Assembly (NCBI RefSeq): GCF_010500895.1
Contig: NZ_JAAAWO010000007.1
Location: forward strand, 1-64,000
DNA from: Alteromonas genovensis
GTDB taxonomy: Bacteria > Pseudomonadota > Gammaproteobacteria > Enterobacterales > Alteromonadaceae
Reading direction: 5' to 3'
DNA: 64,000 nucleotides
Shown: one piece after another, positions 51,344 to 60,929 of the stretch
Numbering within the stretch: the stretch's first letter is position 1
How the letters are laid out: every line of letters starts with the position of its first letter
The notes under the pieces: model-generated
Databases searched by the model: none
Seen by the model: the letters and a program-made list of their open reading frames with translations, nothing else
What the model was told of the DNA's origin: nothing
Position numbers and translations under genes: made by a program

Positions 51344-51562
51344 TTAAGAAACCTCTATACCGCCGAGCTCCCTTGCCAAGTCATCGAGTATCGACAGGGT
51401 TTCATCAAACTCACCCACAATATAGGTGTACTTCACACTAACATGATGATCGGTTTGACCAAACTTAGCCCGTAACCCGTCTGCATCAACATGTTTTACA
51501 GTATTGAGAAATCGATACGCTGACATCTCTGTATCAAATTGAAACTCTACACTATTTTCCAT
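51344..51562 (-). CDS. Conserved hypothetical protein, 72 residues
   Basis: The protein reads MENSVEFQFDTEMSAYRFLN, TVKHVDADGLRAKFGQTDHH, and VSVKYTYIVGEFDETLSILD. The alternation of strands and helices suggests a small ferredoxin-like fold, but I recognise no family. Its ATG follows the DUF349 stop with no gap (TAGATG), so it is translationally coupled as the last gene of the zinc ribbon-YeaC-DUF349 operon. Confidence 0.7.
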   Translation of the reverse strand: MENSVEFQFDTEMSAYRFLNTVKHVDADGLRAKFGQTDHHVSVKYTYIVGEFDETLSILDDLARELGGIEVS

Positions 51563-54379
51563 CTATGCCAACATACTCGGATTGTTATCGATAATGGTAA
51601 CTACACGCTGTAAAAGACCGCTTTCGTCTTCTTTCACTTCACCATGTTGCAACCAATCGCTCAATATTTCTTGGGCCTCTGGGGCTTCACCTTGCTCAAG
51701 TTTTGCCGTCATCATTTGAAGCTGCACACTCGAACGTACCGATACATCAGATTGCGGACTAGGCATGCCGCTTGCCACCTCTAACGCTACCGTCAACCAC
51801 GCTCTATCGTGCCTCGGCGCATTTGATGCACTAGCGTTAGTCAGCAAATTTGACCAGCGTTTACCCAAGGTTTCTAAAAGTTCCTCCCTAGCCTCAGGTT
51901 CATCATTTTGCAGCAACCGAATAATGGCATGAGCTCGCGCCTCTATCACTTTTGTGTCATGTTCACGCTGCATAGACTCTCTTTGCTTAAAGAGCGTCTC
52001 AAGCTTGCGCTCTAACTTGACTCGCTGTGGTTTTGGCAGTGCTAACATGGCTTCTTGAATAGGCTGAACTGCACTTTGAAAAGTACTGTCATCACCTTCT
52101 ACAGAGATAGACGCGATAGAAGACAACAGCTTTTCAGCTTGCTCAGTATACTCACTAGTTTGCGCTTTACGCTGAGTTTTCAAACGTTCGAAAATAGCAT
52201 CATTACTGGCTTTAAATTCTGCCCACAATCGGCTTTCTTCGCGCTTACCAGCATGTCCAATACGCTTCCATTCTTGCTGTAGTTGCTGCGCAGACTCTGC
52301 TGCATCGCTAATATCATCAGAATCTTGTAGCGCATTAACCTTATCCACTAGCCTTTGCTTAAGCGCCTGGTTGTCACTTTGCCAGGCATAAACGCGCTTT
52401 TGAAGGGGGGAAAACACAGCCTTCCACTCGACTTTGAGTTGCTCGTAAGCTTGCTTTTCAACTTGACCGCAAGCTCGCCACTGCTTAGCAAGCCTATCGA
52501 GGGTCTTGCTTAATTCAGTAGGCTCAATGTCTTCGGGTACGGACGCTACTTTTTCAATAATCGAACGACGCAGTTCTAACGCTGCAGCTCGTTCGGCATC
52601 TAATCTAGCGTAATGCTCTCTACAAGGCTCGAACGCCTTTTCTAGTGCATTATCAAAATCCTGCTGCAGCGCTGCATTTTCTTGCTCATTGTCACCTGCA
52701 GATGGTGTATTCAGCGATAACCATTGGCTGCGTAAATACTTTATCGACTCACTGCGCTGTTTTATGTTCTCTGCTGGCGTAGCGGCCAGTTCTTTGGCCT
52801 GTTCAACTAAAGCTGGTTTTCGCGGCGCGGCGATATAGCTCTGCCAGCCTTCTAGCCTGGCTATGTCGTCAGCCGTCTTCTGAAAACGCTTATCGATGTC
52901 TTTCTTTAAACTTTCAGGCAGCGAAGCAACATTATCAGACAGCTTCTTAAACTTAGCCATCGCCGCACGAAACTTACCCTGTGAAACTAGATTATCAACA
53001 ATGCTTATTTGCTTTCTAACGTGTCTCAGTTCGTCTTGGTGCTTTGACTTAGCGGCTTTTTCATCGGCTCTCACTTGCTTAGTTGCTACCTTAAAACGCT
53101 GTAAAAGCGCCTTAGGCTGCGCAATAAGTTCGCGACTGATAGCTGAGTATTCCTCTATCGCCGTATCAAATTCGCTGCGTAAGTCGCGCTTTTGTTCATC
53201 ACTCACATCAGCACTGTTTAATTTTTGCGCCACGTCTTCAACGACGTTCAGTCTAGACAATAACTTTTGACCGTACTGCTGCTGCATAGAGAAAGCTTCA
53301 AGCTTTGTATTTAGTCCATCGACAGCTAATTGAATCTCGTCGACTCGCTTGTCATTGCTGCCAAGCTGCCCCAACTGTTCCAGCGTAGCCTCAACACCTC
53401 TTACACTTTCATTTACCGTTGCAACATCGGCTAACGTGGCATCACACAAGCGCGTGTTGAATAACCAACCTACTTGTTCTTTCGCATGGGTTAGCTGCTG
53501 TTCGCAAAGGGCTTGTGTATTCGCAAGTACCGCCGACTTTTGCTTCTCTTCCCACGCAGGACGGATCCTGTCTACATAGCGCGTAACTTGCTCAGTTATT
53601 TTGCTACGCTTTTCTTCGAACTCTTGTTTATCGTCAGTTGAAAGAATGCCCGCTTGTGCAAACAAGCCTTCCAGCTCACTGTGGTAACTTGATTGCAAAT
53701 CTACAACCTGTTCAACATCGGCCTTATCAAGTAGCGCACGGTATTTAGATAAGCACAGCGTAAGTTGCTTTTTAAGTTCTACAGGCTTTTGCTCTGCCGC
53801 CCTTATTTCATCGATTCGGCTATTGATTGCATCAAGCGTAGAGGAATCGCTCAGTTTCTTTGCCCATTTTTGCAGTGTATTGGTCTGAGACTGACTACTA
53901 ATAAGCTGACGTTGTAATTGGCCATTATTTGCGTGTAAAAAAACGTGTTGCGTAAACGAAGGCTTATCGACTTTGGCTAATAGCGCAAAGGCCAACTCAG
54001 TATTGCCTAGCAGTTCAGGCTCACGCTGGACTACATCAATGATTACATCCGCACTTGCCGTTTCTTGCAAAAACGAAGACTTTTCCTCTGCGCTGAGGGC
54101 TGCACTTCCTTTGCCTGATATCGCTTCATTCACACAGTGCTGGGCCGCTTTTTTTACTTTTGTAGACTTGGCAATTTGTGCCATCTTTTGCCATAGCACA
54201 AAGCTATTTAGCTTTGCCAATGCCGCAAGACTAACGTCTGCGTTATCATCGTTAAAAGCCAGCTCATGTAATATGGTTTTGTCTTGAGGTTTTTCCGGTG
54301 AGAGTTTTTCAATGGCTTCCAGTCTTTTTTCTGGCTTTTGACTGGTATGAGAAGGAGCAAATATACGACTAAATATCAT
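51563..54379 (-). CDS. DUF349 coiled-coil protein
   Basis: The 938-residue cytoplasmic protein is almost entirely helical and charged, with several DUF349 repeats of the type WKAVFSPLQKRVYAWQSDNQ, LQQEWKRIGHAGKREESRLW followed by AEFKASNDAIFERLKTQRKA, and LRSQWLSLNTPSAGD. DUF349 proteins are large coiled-coil proteins of unknown biochemical role in marine gammaproteobacteria. Its start overlaps the end of the YeaC gene by 11 bases, and the next gene starts directly at its stop, so all are one operon. There is no signal peptide or membrane segment. Confidence 0.88.
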   Translation of the reverse strand: MIFSRIFAPSHTSQKPEKRLEAIEKLSPEKPQDKTILHELAFNDDNADVSLAALAKLNSFVLWQKMAQIAKSTKVKKAAQHCVNEAISGKGSAALSAEEKSSFLQETASADVIIDVVQREPELLGNTELAFALLAKVDKPSFTQHVFLHANNGQLQRQLISSQSQTNTLQKWAKKLSDSSTLDAINSRIDEIRAAEQKPVELKKQLTLCLSKYRALLDKADVEQVVDLQSSYHSELEGLFAQAGILSTDDKQEFEEKRSKITEQVTRYVDRIRPAWEEKQKSAVLANTQALCEQQLTHAKEQVGWLFNTRLCDATLADVATVNESVRGVEATLEQLGQLGSNDKRVDEIQLAVDGLNTKLEAFSMQQQYGQKLLSRLNVVEDVAQKLNSADVSDEQKRDLRSEFDTAIEEYSAISRELIAQPKALLQRFKVATKQVRADEKAAKSKHQDELRHVRKQISIVDNLVSQGKFRAAMAKFKKLSDNVASLPESLKKDIDKRFQKTADDIARLEGWQSYIAAPRKPALVEQAKELAATPAENIKQRSESIKYLRSQWLSLNTPSAGDNEQENAALQQDFDNALEKAFEPCREHYARLDAERAAALELRRSIIEKVASVPEDIEPTELSKTLDRLAKQWRACGQVEKQAYEQLKVEWKAVFSPLQKRVYAWQSDNQALKQRLVDKVNALQDSDDISDAAESAQQLQQEWKRIGHAGKREESRLWAEFKASNDAIFERLKTQRKAQTSEYTEQAEKLLSSIASISVEGDDSTFQSAVQPIQEAMLALPKPQRVKLERKLETLFKQRESMQREHDTKVIEARAHAIIRLLQNDEPEAREELLETLGKRWSNLLTNASASNAPRHDRAWLTVALEVASGMPSPQSDVSVRSSVQLQMMTAKLEQGEAPEAQEILSDWLQHGEVKEDESGLLQRVVTIIDNNPSMLA

Positions 54380-54662
54380 CCTGTTTGAACCGCGCTATCG
54401 TGTTGTTATCATTTTGGTGGTCCGATAGAGAGCGTTTGAAATCGGCTTTGCTTTTATGCACAATTTCGCCACCCTCACCTACTGTCATGTGCTCAGACGA
54501 TTTTTCAATTTTCGCCTGATACAACATCACTGCCTGCATTGTGCTGGCTTTTTGCTCTTCGTTAAGTGGCGTTCCATCAACCCACTTTCCGGTCTCTACG
54601 GCTTGACGCAAGCGTTCGTAAACCTCTGGCGTCATGCTACTAACTAGTGCATCTATATTCAT
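54369..54662 (-). CDS. YeaC family (DUF1315) protein
   Basis: The 97-residue protein begins MNIDALVSSMTPEVYERLRQ followed by AVETGKWVDGTPLNEEQKAS and TMQAVMLYQAKI, the full DUF1315/YeaC pattern (GKWpDG-x-x-L-x-x-x-Q). Its function is unknown. Its ATG directly follows the upstream zinc-ribbon stop (TAAATG), and its end overlaps the DUF349 gene by 11 bases, so it is the second gene of a tightly packed operon. Confidence 0.88.
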   Translation of the reverse strand: MNIDALVSSMTPEVYERLRQAVETGKWVDGTPLNEEQKASTMQAVMLYQAKIEKSSEHMTVGEGGEIVHKSKADFKRSLSDHQNDNNTIARFKQDDI

Positions 54663-54989
54663 TTATGAGAAACGCTTTATCATTACAATTCGAGCTCGGT
54701 TTACGAGGTACCAAACGAAACCTACAATAGCGCCTAAAATAGCGAGGTTGTGCTGCAAATCACCCGGTCTAGTTCCCCCCCAATACATAAAACCAAAACT
54801 TGCCACAAATATCAGCATAGCCAGCAGTGATTGATTTTGAATGCTTTGAAGTTTTTGAAAACGGTTAAGGCTTTGCTTACGCTCAACATCTTCAGACGTT
54901 GCATCGCCAATTTTAAATCCGCAGTGTGGACACTCTTTTGCCTTGTCAGATGTTTTTTTCTTGCACGACGGGCAGTCAACTAATGCCAT
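54663..54989 (-). CDS. Zinc-ribbon membrane protein
   Basis: The 108-residue protein opens with a zinc ribbon, LVDCPSCKKKTSDKAKECPH followed by CGFKIGD (CPxC...CPHCG). A charged linker follows (ERKQSLNRFQKLQSIQNQ), then two membrane helices (SLLAMLIFVASFGFMYWGG and NLAILGAIVGFVWYLVNRA). The ribbon would face the cytosol. Its role is unknown. It starts behind aggagcaatacATG and is the first gene of the zinc ribbon-YeaC-DUF349 operon. Confidence 0.82.
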   Translation of the reverse strand: MALVDCPSCKKKTSDKAKECPHCGFKIGDATSEDVERKQSLNRFQKLQSIQNQSLLAMLIFVASFGFMYWGGTRPGDLQHNLAILGAIVGFVWYLVNRARIVMIKRFS

Positions 54990-55114
54990 GTATTGCTCCT
55001 GTTTATTCGCTGCGAGTAAGAAACGAAAACAATACGCCAGCGCGTACTATTATCTCGCGGACGAGTATCATACTGAAGTTGATTACAACAATGAAGTCGG
55101 ATCATACACTTCGC

Positions 55115-55168
55115 AAACAAAAATGCGTGTAAGGGCTATTCTAAGAATAACGCCGAAACACGCATTTT
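55115..55168 (-). terminator. Intrinsic terminator of the sodium:alanine symporter gene
   Basis: Perfect 11-bp arms AAAATGCGTGT (55120-55130) and ACACGCATTTT (55158-55168) enclose a further small stem (GGC..GCC). Read on the minus strand the hairpin ends in TTTTTGTTTG, about 50 bases past the symporter stop. Confidence 0.75.
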
Positions 55169-55217
55169 ATTACTGTTTAGAAGCTGATTAAGACTACTTG
55201 TTTGTCTTAATCTTAAT

Positions 55218-56888
55218 TCATTTATCGCGGTTATTTTTGGTTCTTGACCAATAATCGTTCACTGTCTCTTTCATCTCCTTACTAAGCAATAATATGCCAA
55301 ATAAGTTAGGTAGCGTCATAACCACAATCGCTACCGCAGAGAGCGCCCATACCAATGTGGTATCTGAGAACGCAGCCCACACAAAGCCAGCGACATAAAT
55401 GACTCGATAAGGCATAACAGAACGGGGACCGAGAAGGTATGTCATCGCACGATCACCATAATACGACCATGCAATTGCCGTTGAGAATGCAAATAAAAGC
55501 AAACCTACCGACACGATGTATTGCCCGAAATCACCGAAGAAGCCTCGGGTAAACGCAATGGTAGTCAGTGCAGCAGAGTGAACCAAGGACTTACCGCTTA
55601 CCTCTAGGTTCTCTTTTAGCGGTTTACCATCTTCGATTTTCAACGTACCGGTAAATAAATCTTCACTGCCTACCGAGTACTTCACGTCTTCTGCTACTGA
55701 ACGAGAGTTTAAAAGGGTAAAGTCGCCGCTGACTGCCGTGCCATTGACTACGGTGATCGCACCTGTAAATGGTTTAATTTCGTTACCTTCAACCCCGTTT
55801 AAAAAGCCGTATAGCGTTTCGACATCTTTTGATTCACTATCGTCATATTCGCCTGCTACAAAGAACATGTCTGAACGGTCGAATACATTTTCATGCTTCT
55901 CTTTCCACACGCCAGAAGAAAGAATAACTAAGCCGGTAATAGTACAAATTAGAATAGTATCGATAAACGGCTCTAATAAAGACACCATGCCTTCTGATGC
56001 AGGCTCTTTGGTTTTAGCAGCCGCGTGGGCGATAGGCGCAGAACCCTGACCCGCTTCGTTTGAAAACAAACCTCGGTTTACACCACGGTTGAATGCGTAG
56101 GCAAGTGAGGCACCTAAGAATCCACCTGCTGCGGCAGACCCGGTAAACGCATCGCTGATTACCGATAAGAACGAGGGAATGATATTCTCAAGGTTGGCAA
56201 AAATAACTGCCATAGCGCCAATGAGATAGATGACCGCCATTGCAGGAACAACGCGGGCGGTGAATGCCGCAATACGTTGAATGCCACCTAGAATAACCAG
56301 CGCAAGCAAAATACCCAGTACGCTACCTACAAGCCAAGGTTCAAAACCAAAGGTGGCTTCGATGCTTTGTGCAATACCGTTACTTTGTGGAAGGTTACCC
56401 GTTCCAAACGAGCTGACTACAGTGGCAATCGCAAATGCGACGGCTAACCACTTCATGTTTAAGCGACGGTCCATGTAGTACATAGGTCCACCGGCCATCG
56501 TGCCGTCTTCTGTCTTAACTCGGTACTTGTGCGACAAGGTCACTTCGACGAACTTTGTCGTCATACCTAAAAAGGCCGTAACCCACATCCAAAATAGCGC
56601 CGCCGGGCCGCCGAGAAAAATAGCGAAAGCAACACCAGAAATGTTACCTGTTCCAACGGTCCCTGAAAGTGCCGTGGTTAACGCTCTAAAGTGTGTGGTA
56701 TCGCCAGGATCGCTCTCTTTATCAAACTTACCAGTAATAACCTGCCATGCATGTTTGAAGAATCGAATTTGCGGAAACTTCAAGTAAACTGTGAAGAATA
56801 AGCCCACACCAAGAAGCACAAAAGGAAACCAACTCGCGCCCCCCAAGAAGCTATCAAGCGTAATAAGTAAACCGTATAACCCTTCCAA
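55218..56888 (-). CDS. Sodium:alanine symporter (AGCS family) with long loop insertion
   Basis: The 556-residue membrane protein has the AGCS signatures: [20 protein letters not shown] followed by [58 protein letters not shown] followed by APIAHAAA, and a C-terminal [20 protein letters not shown]. The family imports alanine or glycine with sodium. Compared with typical members (450-480 residues) it carries about 85 extra hydrophilic residues between STGVW- and [14 protein letters not shown] segments (about 330-415), probably a periplasmic loop. The start is a TTG at 56888, with AAGGGG seven bases upstream. It is monocistronic with its own terminator. Confidence 0.9.
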   Translation of the reverse strand: MEGLYGLLITLDSFLGGASWFPFVLLGVGLFFTVYLKFPQIRFFKHAWQVITGKFDKESDPGDTTHFRALTTALSGTVGTGNISGVAFAIFLGGPAALFWMWVTAFLGMTTKFVEVTLSHKYRVKTEDGTMAGGPMYYMDRRLNMKWLAVAFAIATVVSSFGTGNLPQSNGIAQSIEATFGFEPWLVGSVLGILLALVILGGIQRIAAFTARVVPAMAVIYLIGAMAVIFANLENIIPSFLSVISDAFTGSAAAGGFLGASLAYAFNRGVNRGLFSNEAGQGSAPIAHAAAKTKEPASEGMVSLLEPFIDTILICTITGLVILSSGVWKEKHENVFDRSDMFFVAGEYDDSESKDVETLYGFLNGVEGNEIKPFTGAITVVNGTAVSGDFTLLNSRSVAEDVKYSVGSEDLFTGTLKIEDGKPLKENLEVSGKSLVHSAALTTIAFTRGFFGDFGQYIVSVGLLLFAFSTAIAWSYYGDRAMTYLLGPRSVMPYRVIYVAGFVWAAFSDTTLVWALSAVAIVVMTLPNLFGILLLSKEMKETVNDYWSRTKNNRDK

Positions 56889-56980
56889 GGTATTTCCCCT
56901 TTTTTATTATTTCGTTTTGTTGTTTTTATCAAAAGACCCCATTAGCTGAGGCCTTTATTGTTAGAAGCGGGCGCTTCTTT

Positions 56981-58117
56981 TTATTTATCGTTATTGAGTT
57001 TTTTTACAACAGCATTTACAGCTACAAGAATATCTTCGCCAAGCTGTCGGCATCGCTGAACAGACCAACCATAAACATCGTCAGGTACGTTTGCGTTATC
57101 TTTAAACGGCATTTCAACGGTATACGCCATGCAAGTGAATTTTTCGCCCACTGCATTCGACGCCACCGTTAAATTTGCTTTACCCGGCGCGTCTTTGTCG
57201 TAGCCGAATTCATCTTGAAACTCTGGTGTTGCATTAAGTAGAGCCGATTTAAATGTATCTTCTGACGCTTTTATCTCGTCGTTATAACTCGGGTTTCCTT
57301 CGCCGCCTGCAACAAAATTGTACGGCAGTGCTTCATCACCGTGCAAATCGAGGTACATATCCACGCCTGCATTTTCCATCGCCCTCAATACAAACAATAC
57401 TTCAGGACTTTTTTCAGGTGTCGGTGTTGCCCATTCTCGGTTTAAGTTGGTGCCCACAGCGTTTGTACGCAAATGCCCTCTGGCACTGCCGTCTGGGTTC
57501 ATGTTTGGTACGACATAGAACACGGCGTTATCTAGCAACTGTCGAGCCAAACCGTCTTGTTCGTCCAGCAACCGATAAATAATGCCCTCTGCGCACCATT
57601 CGGCCATGGTTTCACCAGGATGCTGGCGGGCTGTTATCCATACTTTTTTCTTATTAGGTGTTTCTTCGCCAATGACTAACATCGACATGTCACGGCCATC
57701 CAGTGTTAGCCCTAGAAAGCGGTGCTCACACAACAGTGACATTTGCGCGTCGTGAACTAGGTCTAGGTGGCGCTCATAGCTATAAGGAATGAAATACGCA
57801 AAATACACGCTTGGCTGTTCTAACGTGAGTGAGAAGGTGAGATTGTCGCCGTCAAATTCACTTGGAACACGAAACCAGGTTTGCCTATCGTAAGAAGCAA
57901 GAACGTTATACCCCTTCCAACCATCGGGATACGCAGATTTTGCCAACCCTTGGATGGTCATTTTGTGAGTAACAAACGTTTCGCCCACAAGACGAAAATG
58001 AAACCATTGGGCAAATTCTGATTGGTTGTCTTTAGGTATAGTAAGAAGAATATCTTCTGGAGACTCTGCGCTAACAACATTAATGTTGCCGCTGTCGAAT
58101 TGACTGGAGATATGCAT
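56981..58117 (-). CDS. M14 carboxypeptidase, cytosolic carboxypeptidase-like
   Basis: The 378-residue protein has an N-terminal beta domain (FDSGNINVVS, FAQWFHFRLVGETF, YFAYFIPYSYERHLDLV) followed by the M14 zinc peptidase core. HPGETMAEW gives His and Glu ligands near 166-169, NPDGSARGHLRTNAVGTNLN followed by REW is the substrate site, DLHGDEALPYNF supplies the third ligand, and YTVEMPFKDN the catalytic glutamate. This arrangement is that of the cytosolic carboxypeptidase (M14D/CCP-like) group. It removes C-terminal amino acids from peptides; bacterial substrates are unknown. No signal peptide is seen, so it is cytosolic. Confidence 0.9.
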   Translation of the reverse strand: MHISSQFDSGNINVVSAESPEDILLTIPKDNQSEFAQWFHFRLVGETFVTHKMTIQGLAKSAYPDGWKGYNVLASYDRQTWFRVPSEFDGDNLTFSLTLEQPSVYFAYFIPYSYERHLDLVHDAQMSLLCEHRFLGLTLDGRDMSMLVIGEETPNKKKVWITARQHPGETMAEWCAEGIIYRLLDEQDGLARQLLDNAVFYVVPNMNPDGSARGHLRTNAVGTNLNREWATPTPEKSPEVLFVLRAMENAGVDMYLDLHGDEALPYNFVAGGEGNPSYNDEIKASEDTFKSALLNATPEFQDEFGYDKDAPGKANLTVASNAVGEKFTCMAYTVEMPFKDNANVPDDVYGWSVQRCRQLGEDILVAVNAVVKKLNNDK

Positions 58118-58230
58118 AGACTGTCGTTTCCCTTATTATTTGTGCGCTAATTTAGCATAGTCAGCAACACAAATACCATGTGCACTGGCTGGTTTTACCA
58201 GCATGAAGTACACATTTTGTTTACACTAAT

Positions 58231-58259
58231 AAAAAACCGACCCTGTTGGTCGGTTTTTT
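58231..58259 (-). terminator. Intrinsic terminator after the GAPDH gene
   Basis: AAAAAACCGACC and GGTCGGTTTTTT form a 12-bp stem around a five-base loop. It lies 65 bases past the GAPDH stop and has T runs on both strands. Confidence 0.9.
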
Positions 58260-58323
58260 AATCAATTAACGCTTGGTGCTTTAGCGAGCGGGGATGTAGT
58301 GACTTTAGCAGTCACTTAGCTTA

Positions 58324-59769
58324 CTAAAGCGGTAGCGTTGGAAAGCTAAGGTTAGCCATATCGCGAACTACGCGAAGCACCTGACAGCTATAACCAAACT
58401 CGTTGTCGTACCACACGTAAAGCGTTAATCGGTCATCAGACACGATGGTTGCCTGTGAATCTACGACTGACGCAGCTCTTGAACCTACCAAATCGGTAGA
58501 TACAATTTCTTTACTCGCCGTGTAGTCTATTTGGTGCTGCAATTTAGAGAATAAAGCGGTATCGCGTAAGAATTCGTTGACCGATAGCTTGTCTGTGGCT
58601 TTCTCTAAATTGAGGTTCAAAATTGCCATAGACACATTCGGGGTAGGCACTCGAATCGCGTTACCCGTAAGCTTACCGCCTAATTTAGGGTATGCTTTCG
58701 CCACTGCTTTCGCTGCGCCGGTTTCCGTGATCACCATATTAAGTGGTGCACTTCGACCTCGACGATCCCCTTTGTGATAGTTATCGATAAGGTTTTGATC
58801 GTTTGTGTAAGAGTGAACAGTTTCAACGTGACCATTCTTAATGCCATATTCTTCATCAAGGGCTTTTAACACTGGAGTGATAGCATTGGTGGTACAGCTG
58901 GCCGCCGATACAATGGTGTCATCAAGGGTCACTTCGCCATCATTCACACCGTGTACGATGTTTTTAATATCGCCTTTACCAGGCGCGGTCAGCACTGCCT
59001 TAGCTGCGCCTTTTGCTTTTAAGTGAAGACCTAACCCGTCTCGGTCGCGCCAAATACCGGTATTATCAATGATAATAGCGTTGTCGATACCGTATTGCGT
59101 GTAATCCACTTCATCAGGGCTGTTCGCGTAGATAACCTGAATAAACGAGCCGTTTGCTTTTAGTGCATTGCGCTCGTGGTCAATTGTAATACTGCCGTTG
59201 AATGGACCGTGCACTGAGTCTCTGCGAAGTAAACTCGCACGTTTTTCCAAATCGCCATCGCGACCGCCGCGCACGACAATGGCACGTAAACGAAGCTTGT
59301 TGTTTTTGCCCTGACGCTCGATGAGCAAACGGGCTAGTAAACGGCCTATTCGACCAAACCCATAAAGCACAACATCTTGAGGCTGCTGATTATCGTCTTT
59401 ATCAACCACATCACTGAGTTTGTCAGTGAGATACGCAGTTAAGTCATCATTATCAACGGCTGAGCCATAGTGAAAGTCAAACGCTAATTTGCCGATATCA
59501 ATTTGCGCTGGAGCAATCTTCATTGTACTTAGCGCTTCCAATATAGGATAGCTTTCTCGCAAACGTAACTTGATGCCTTCGTGCAAACGGACCTTGCGGT
59601 GCGCTTTAATGATGTCGATAGCACTGGCATTAAGAAGAGAGCGGCCGTATACAGATATCTCTACGGCTTTGTTGCGATACAGCTTGCCTATCAAAGGCAG
59701 CATAATTTCTGCGTATTCCTGACGCTCTTGCCAGCTACTTTGTAATTCCTGCTCGTACTGTTGATTCAT
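58324..59769 (-). CDS. gap: Glyceraldehyde-3-phosphate dehydrogenase, long form
   Basis: The 481-residue protein contains a complete GAPDH: NAD site VVLYGFGRIGRLLARLLIER (around 133-150), active-site SAASCTTNAITPVLK with the catalytic Cys near 288, HSYTNDQNLIDNYHKGDRRG followed by RSAPLNMV, and the C-terminal WYDNEFGYSCQVLRVVRDMA. About 125 helical residues precede the Rossmann fold (MNQQYEQELQSSWQERQEYA and on), which ordinary GAPDHs (about 335) lack. Such long forms occur in marine gammaproteobacteria. It interconverts glyceraldehyde-3-phosphate and 1,3-bisphosphoglycerate with NAD(P); the direction here is not determined. It is a single-gene unit. Confidence 0.92.
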   Translation of the reverse strand: MNQQYEQELQSSWQERQEYAEIMLPLIGKLYRNKAVEISVYGRSLLNASAIDIIKAHRKVRLHEGIKLRLRESYPILEALSTMKIAPAQIDIGKLAFDFHYGSAVDNDDLTAYLTDKLSDVVDKDDNQQPQDVVLYGFGRIGRLLARLLIERQGKNNKLRLRAIVVRGGRDGDLEKRASLLRRDSVHGPFNGSITIDHERNALKANGSFIQVIYANSPDEVDYTQYGIDNAIIIDNTGIWRDRDGLGLHLKAKGAAKAVLTAPGKGDIKNIVHGVNDGEVTLDDTIVSAASCTTNAITPVLKALDEEYGIKNGHVETVHSYTNDQNLIDNYHKGDRRGRSAPLNMVITETGAAKAVAKAYPKLGGKLTGNAIRVPTPNVSMAILNLNLEKATDKLSVNEFLRDTALFSKLQHQIDYTASKEIVSTDLVGSRAASVVDSQATIVSDDRLTLYVWYDNEFGYSCQVLRVVRDMANLSFPTLPL

Positions 59770-59934
59770 GCTTCAGCCTTCATGGATGTAAATTTACGTT
59801 GGTTTCACGTCAGCTTTTTATTATTCTTAGGGTACACGTAGGTGAGTTTTTGCCTGACGATCGTGGGATATATCTTAATTAAACACGCAGGGAAGGCCAA
59901 ATTGTCTATTAATTTCAAAAATGCAGTATATTTT

Positions 59935-60786
59935 ATGAATGGACATACATTATTTTGTAAGTTTCCAACAAGTTATTACAAAGCTGCCTGCTTTGTGGCG
60001 TCGTTAGTCGTGATAAGTGGCTGTAGTGATTGGTTCGAGCCCACCATCAAAGAAATTTGCGCAGAACATGAGAACATGTGCGTAGACTTAAGCTTAGATG
60101 CTCGATGCACACCGCAAAGAGCAGAGATTATTAGACTGCGTTACTACAACCAAAACCCGTCTAGCGATGCCTATAAATATCCCCTACTCCTGTCTTTCGA
60201 AACCTACCTTGAGTGCGTTAAAGAAGTGCAGCACATTGAGCATATAAAGCGTAAAGGCAAAGAAGCAACCCGTCTAAAAGGAGTGATCACCGCGAGAAGA
60301 GAATTGCAGCGTTTAGCCCGAGAAACAAAAGACTCCTTAGACCCTCACCTAAGCTATTACCACTGGACGCGCTTCGGCGATGATGACGCGTTTCATCGCT
60401 TCGAACGTTATGCAGCGAGTAACCAAGTCAAAGATCCTGAACTACTGGTTAATTTGGCTTCGGTGCAAATCAAAAACGATCCTACGCGAACCATAGAAAC
60501 ACTTTATCGCGCATTAAGTCTGTATACCGACAGTGACGACATTGATATTGGCGTTTATCATTCTCTGGCATCAATTGGCATTGATGCAGACAATTACCGA
60601 ATGGCCTATGTGTGGTATGGCGTAGCGGAAGAGTATGACGATAGATTACCTGACACTCAGCGCGTACAGTTAGGCGAACGCTTCGACTTACCCACAAACA
60701 TACTCGACTCTGTCACCACTGACATCATCAGTGCCCTCGATAGCAATACGTTTGATGCTGCAAAATTAAAGCTCAACAAGCTCTAA
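59935..60786 (+). CDS. DUF2989 family lipoprotein
   Basis: The 283-residue protein has a lipoprotein signal (YKAACFVASLVVISGCSDW, cysteine 30). The mature part (IKEICAEHENMCVDLSLDAR, LRYYNQNPSSDAYKYPLLLS followed by FETYLECVKEVQHIEHIKRK, then TPR-like helices near the C-terminus such as GVYHSLASIGIDADNYRMAY) fits DUF2989. Its function is unknown; the repeat-like helices suggest protein contacts in the envelope. ATG 59935 gives a normal signal length. An in-frame TTG at 59902 with GGAAGG upstream is a reasonable alternative start. Confidence 0.75.
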   Translation: MNGHTLFCKFPTSYYKAACFVASLVVISGCSDWFEPTIKEICAEHENMCVDLSLDARCTPQRAEIIRLRYYNQNPSSDAYKYPLLLSFETYLECVKEVQHIEHIKRKGKEATRLKGVITARRELQRLARETKDSLDPHLSYYHWTRFGDDDAFHRFERYAASNQVKDPELLVNLASVQIKNDPTRTIETLYRALSLYTDSDDIDIGVYHSLASIGIDADNYRMAYVWYGVAEEYDDRLPDTQRVQLGERFDLPTNILDSVTTDIISALDSNTFDAAKLKLNKL

Positions 60787-60829
60787 TATTGAAAGTAAAT
60801 TACATTTTAAAAGTGTATAAAACACAAAA

Positions 60830-60856
60830 AAACCGCCTTTCGTTGGCGGTTTTTTT
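60830..60856 (+). terminator. Intrinsic terminator after the DUF2989 gene
   Basis: AAACCGCC and GGCGGTTT pair around tttcgtt, followed by TTTTT. The A run on the other side lets it also serve the converging msrB gene. Confidence 0.9.
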
Positions 60857-60929
60857 TCTATTATTGAAAGCGATAACGAAACAAGCTTAAATTTTAACCA
60901 CCTGTTTACCTTTAACCTAGACCAAAGTG

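Noticed and set aside
55185..55212. Small hairpin TTAAGAC-GTCTTAA after the symporter gene
   Set aside because: Short stem without a T run; the larger hairpin at 55120-55168 is the better terminator.
56889..56980. Glycine riboswitch ahead of the sodium:alanine symporter
   Set aside because: The upstream gap is only 92 bases and lacks the paired-aptamer layout such switches need.
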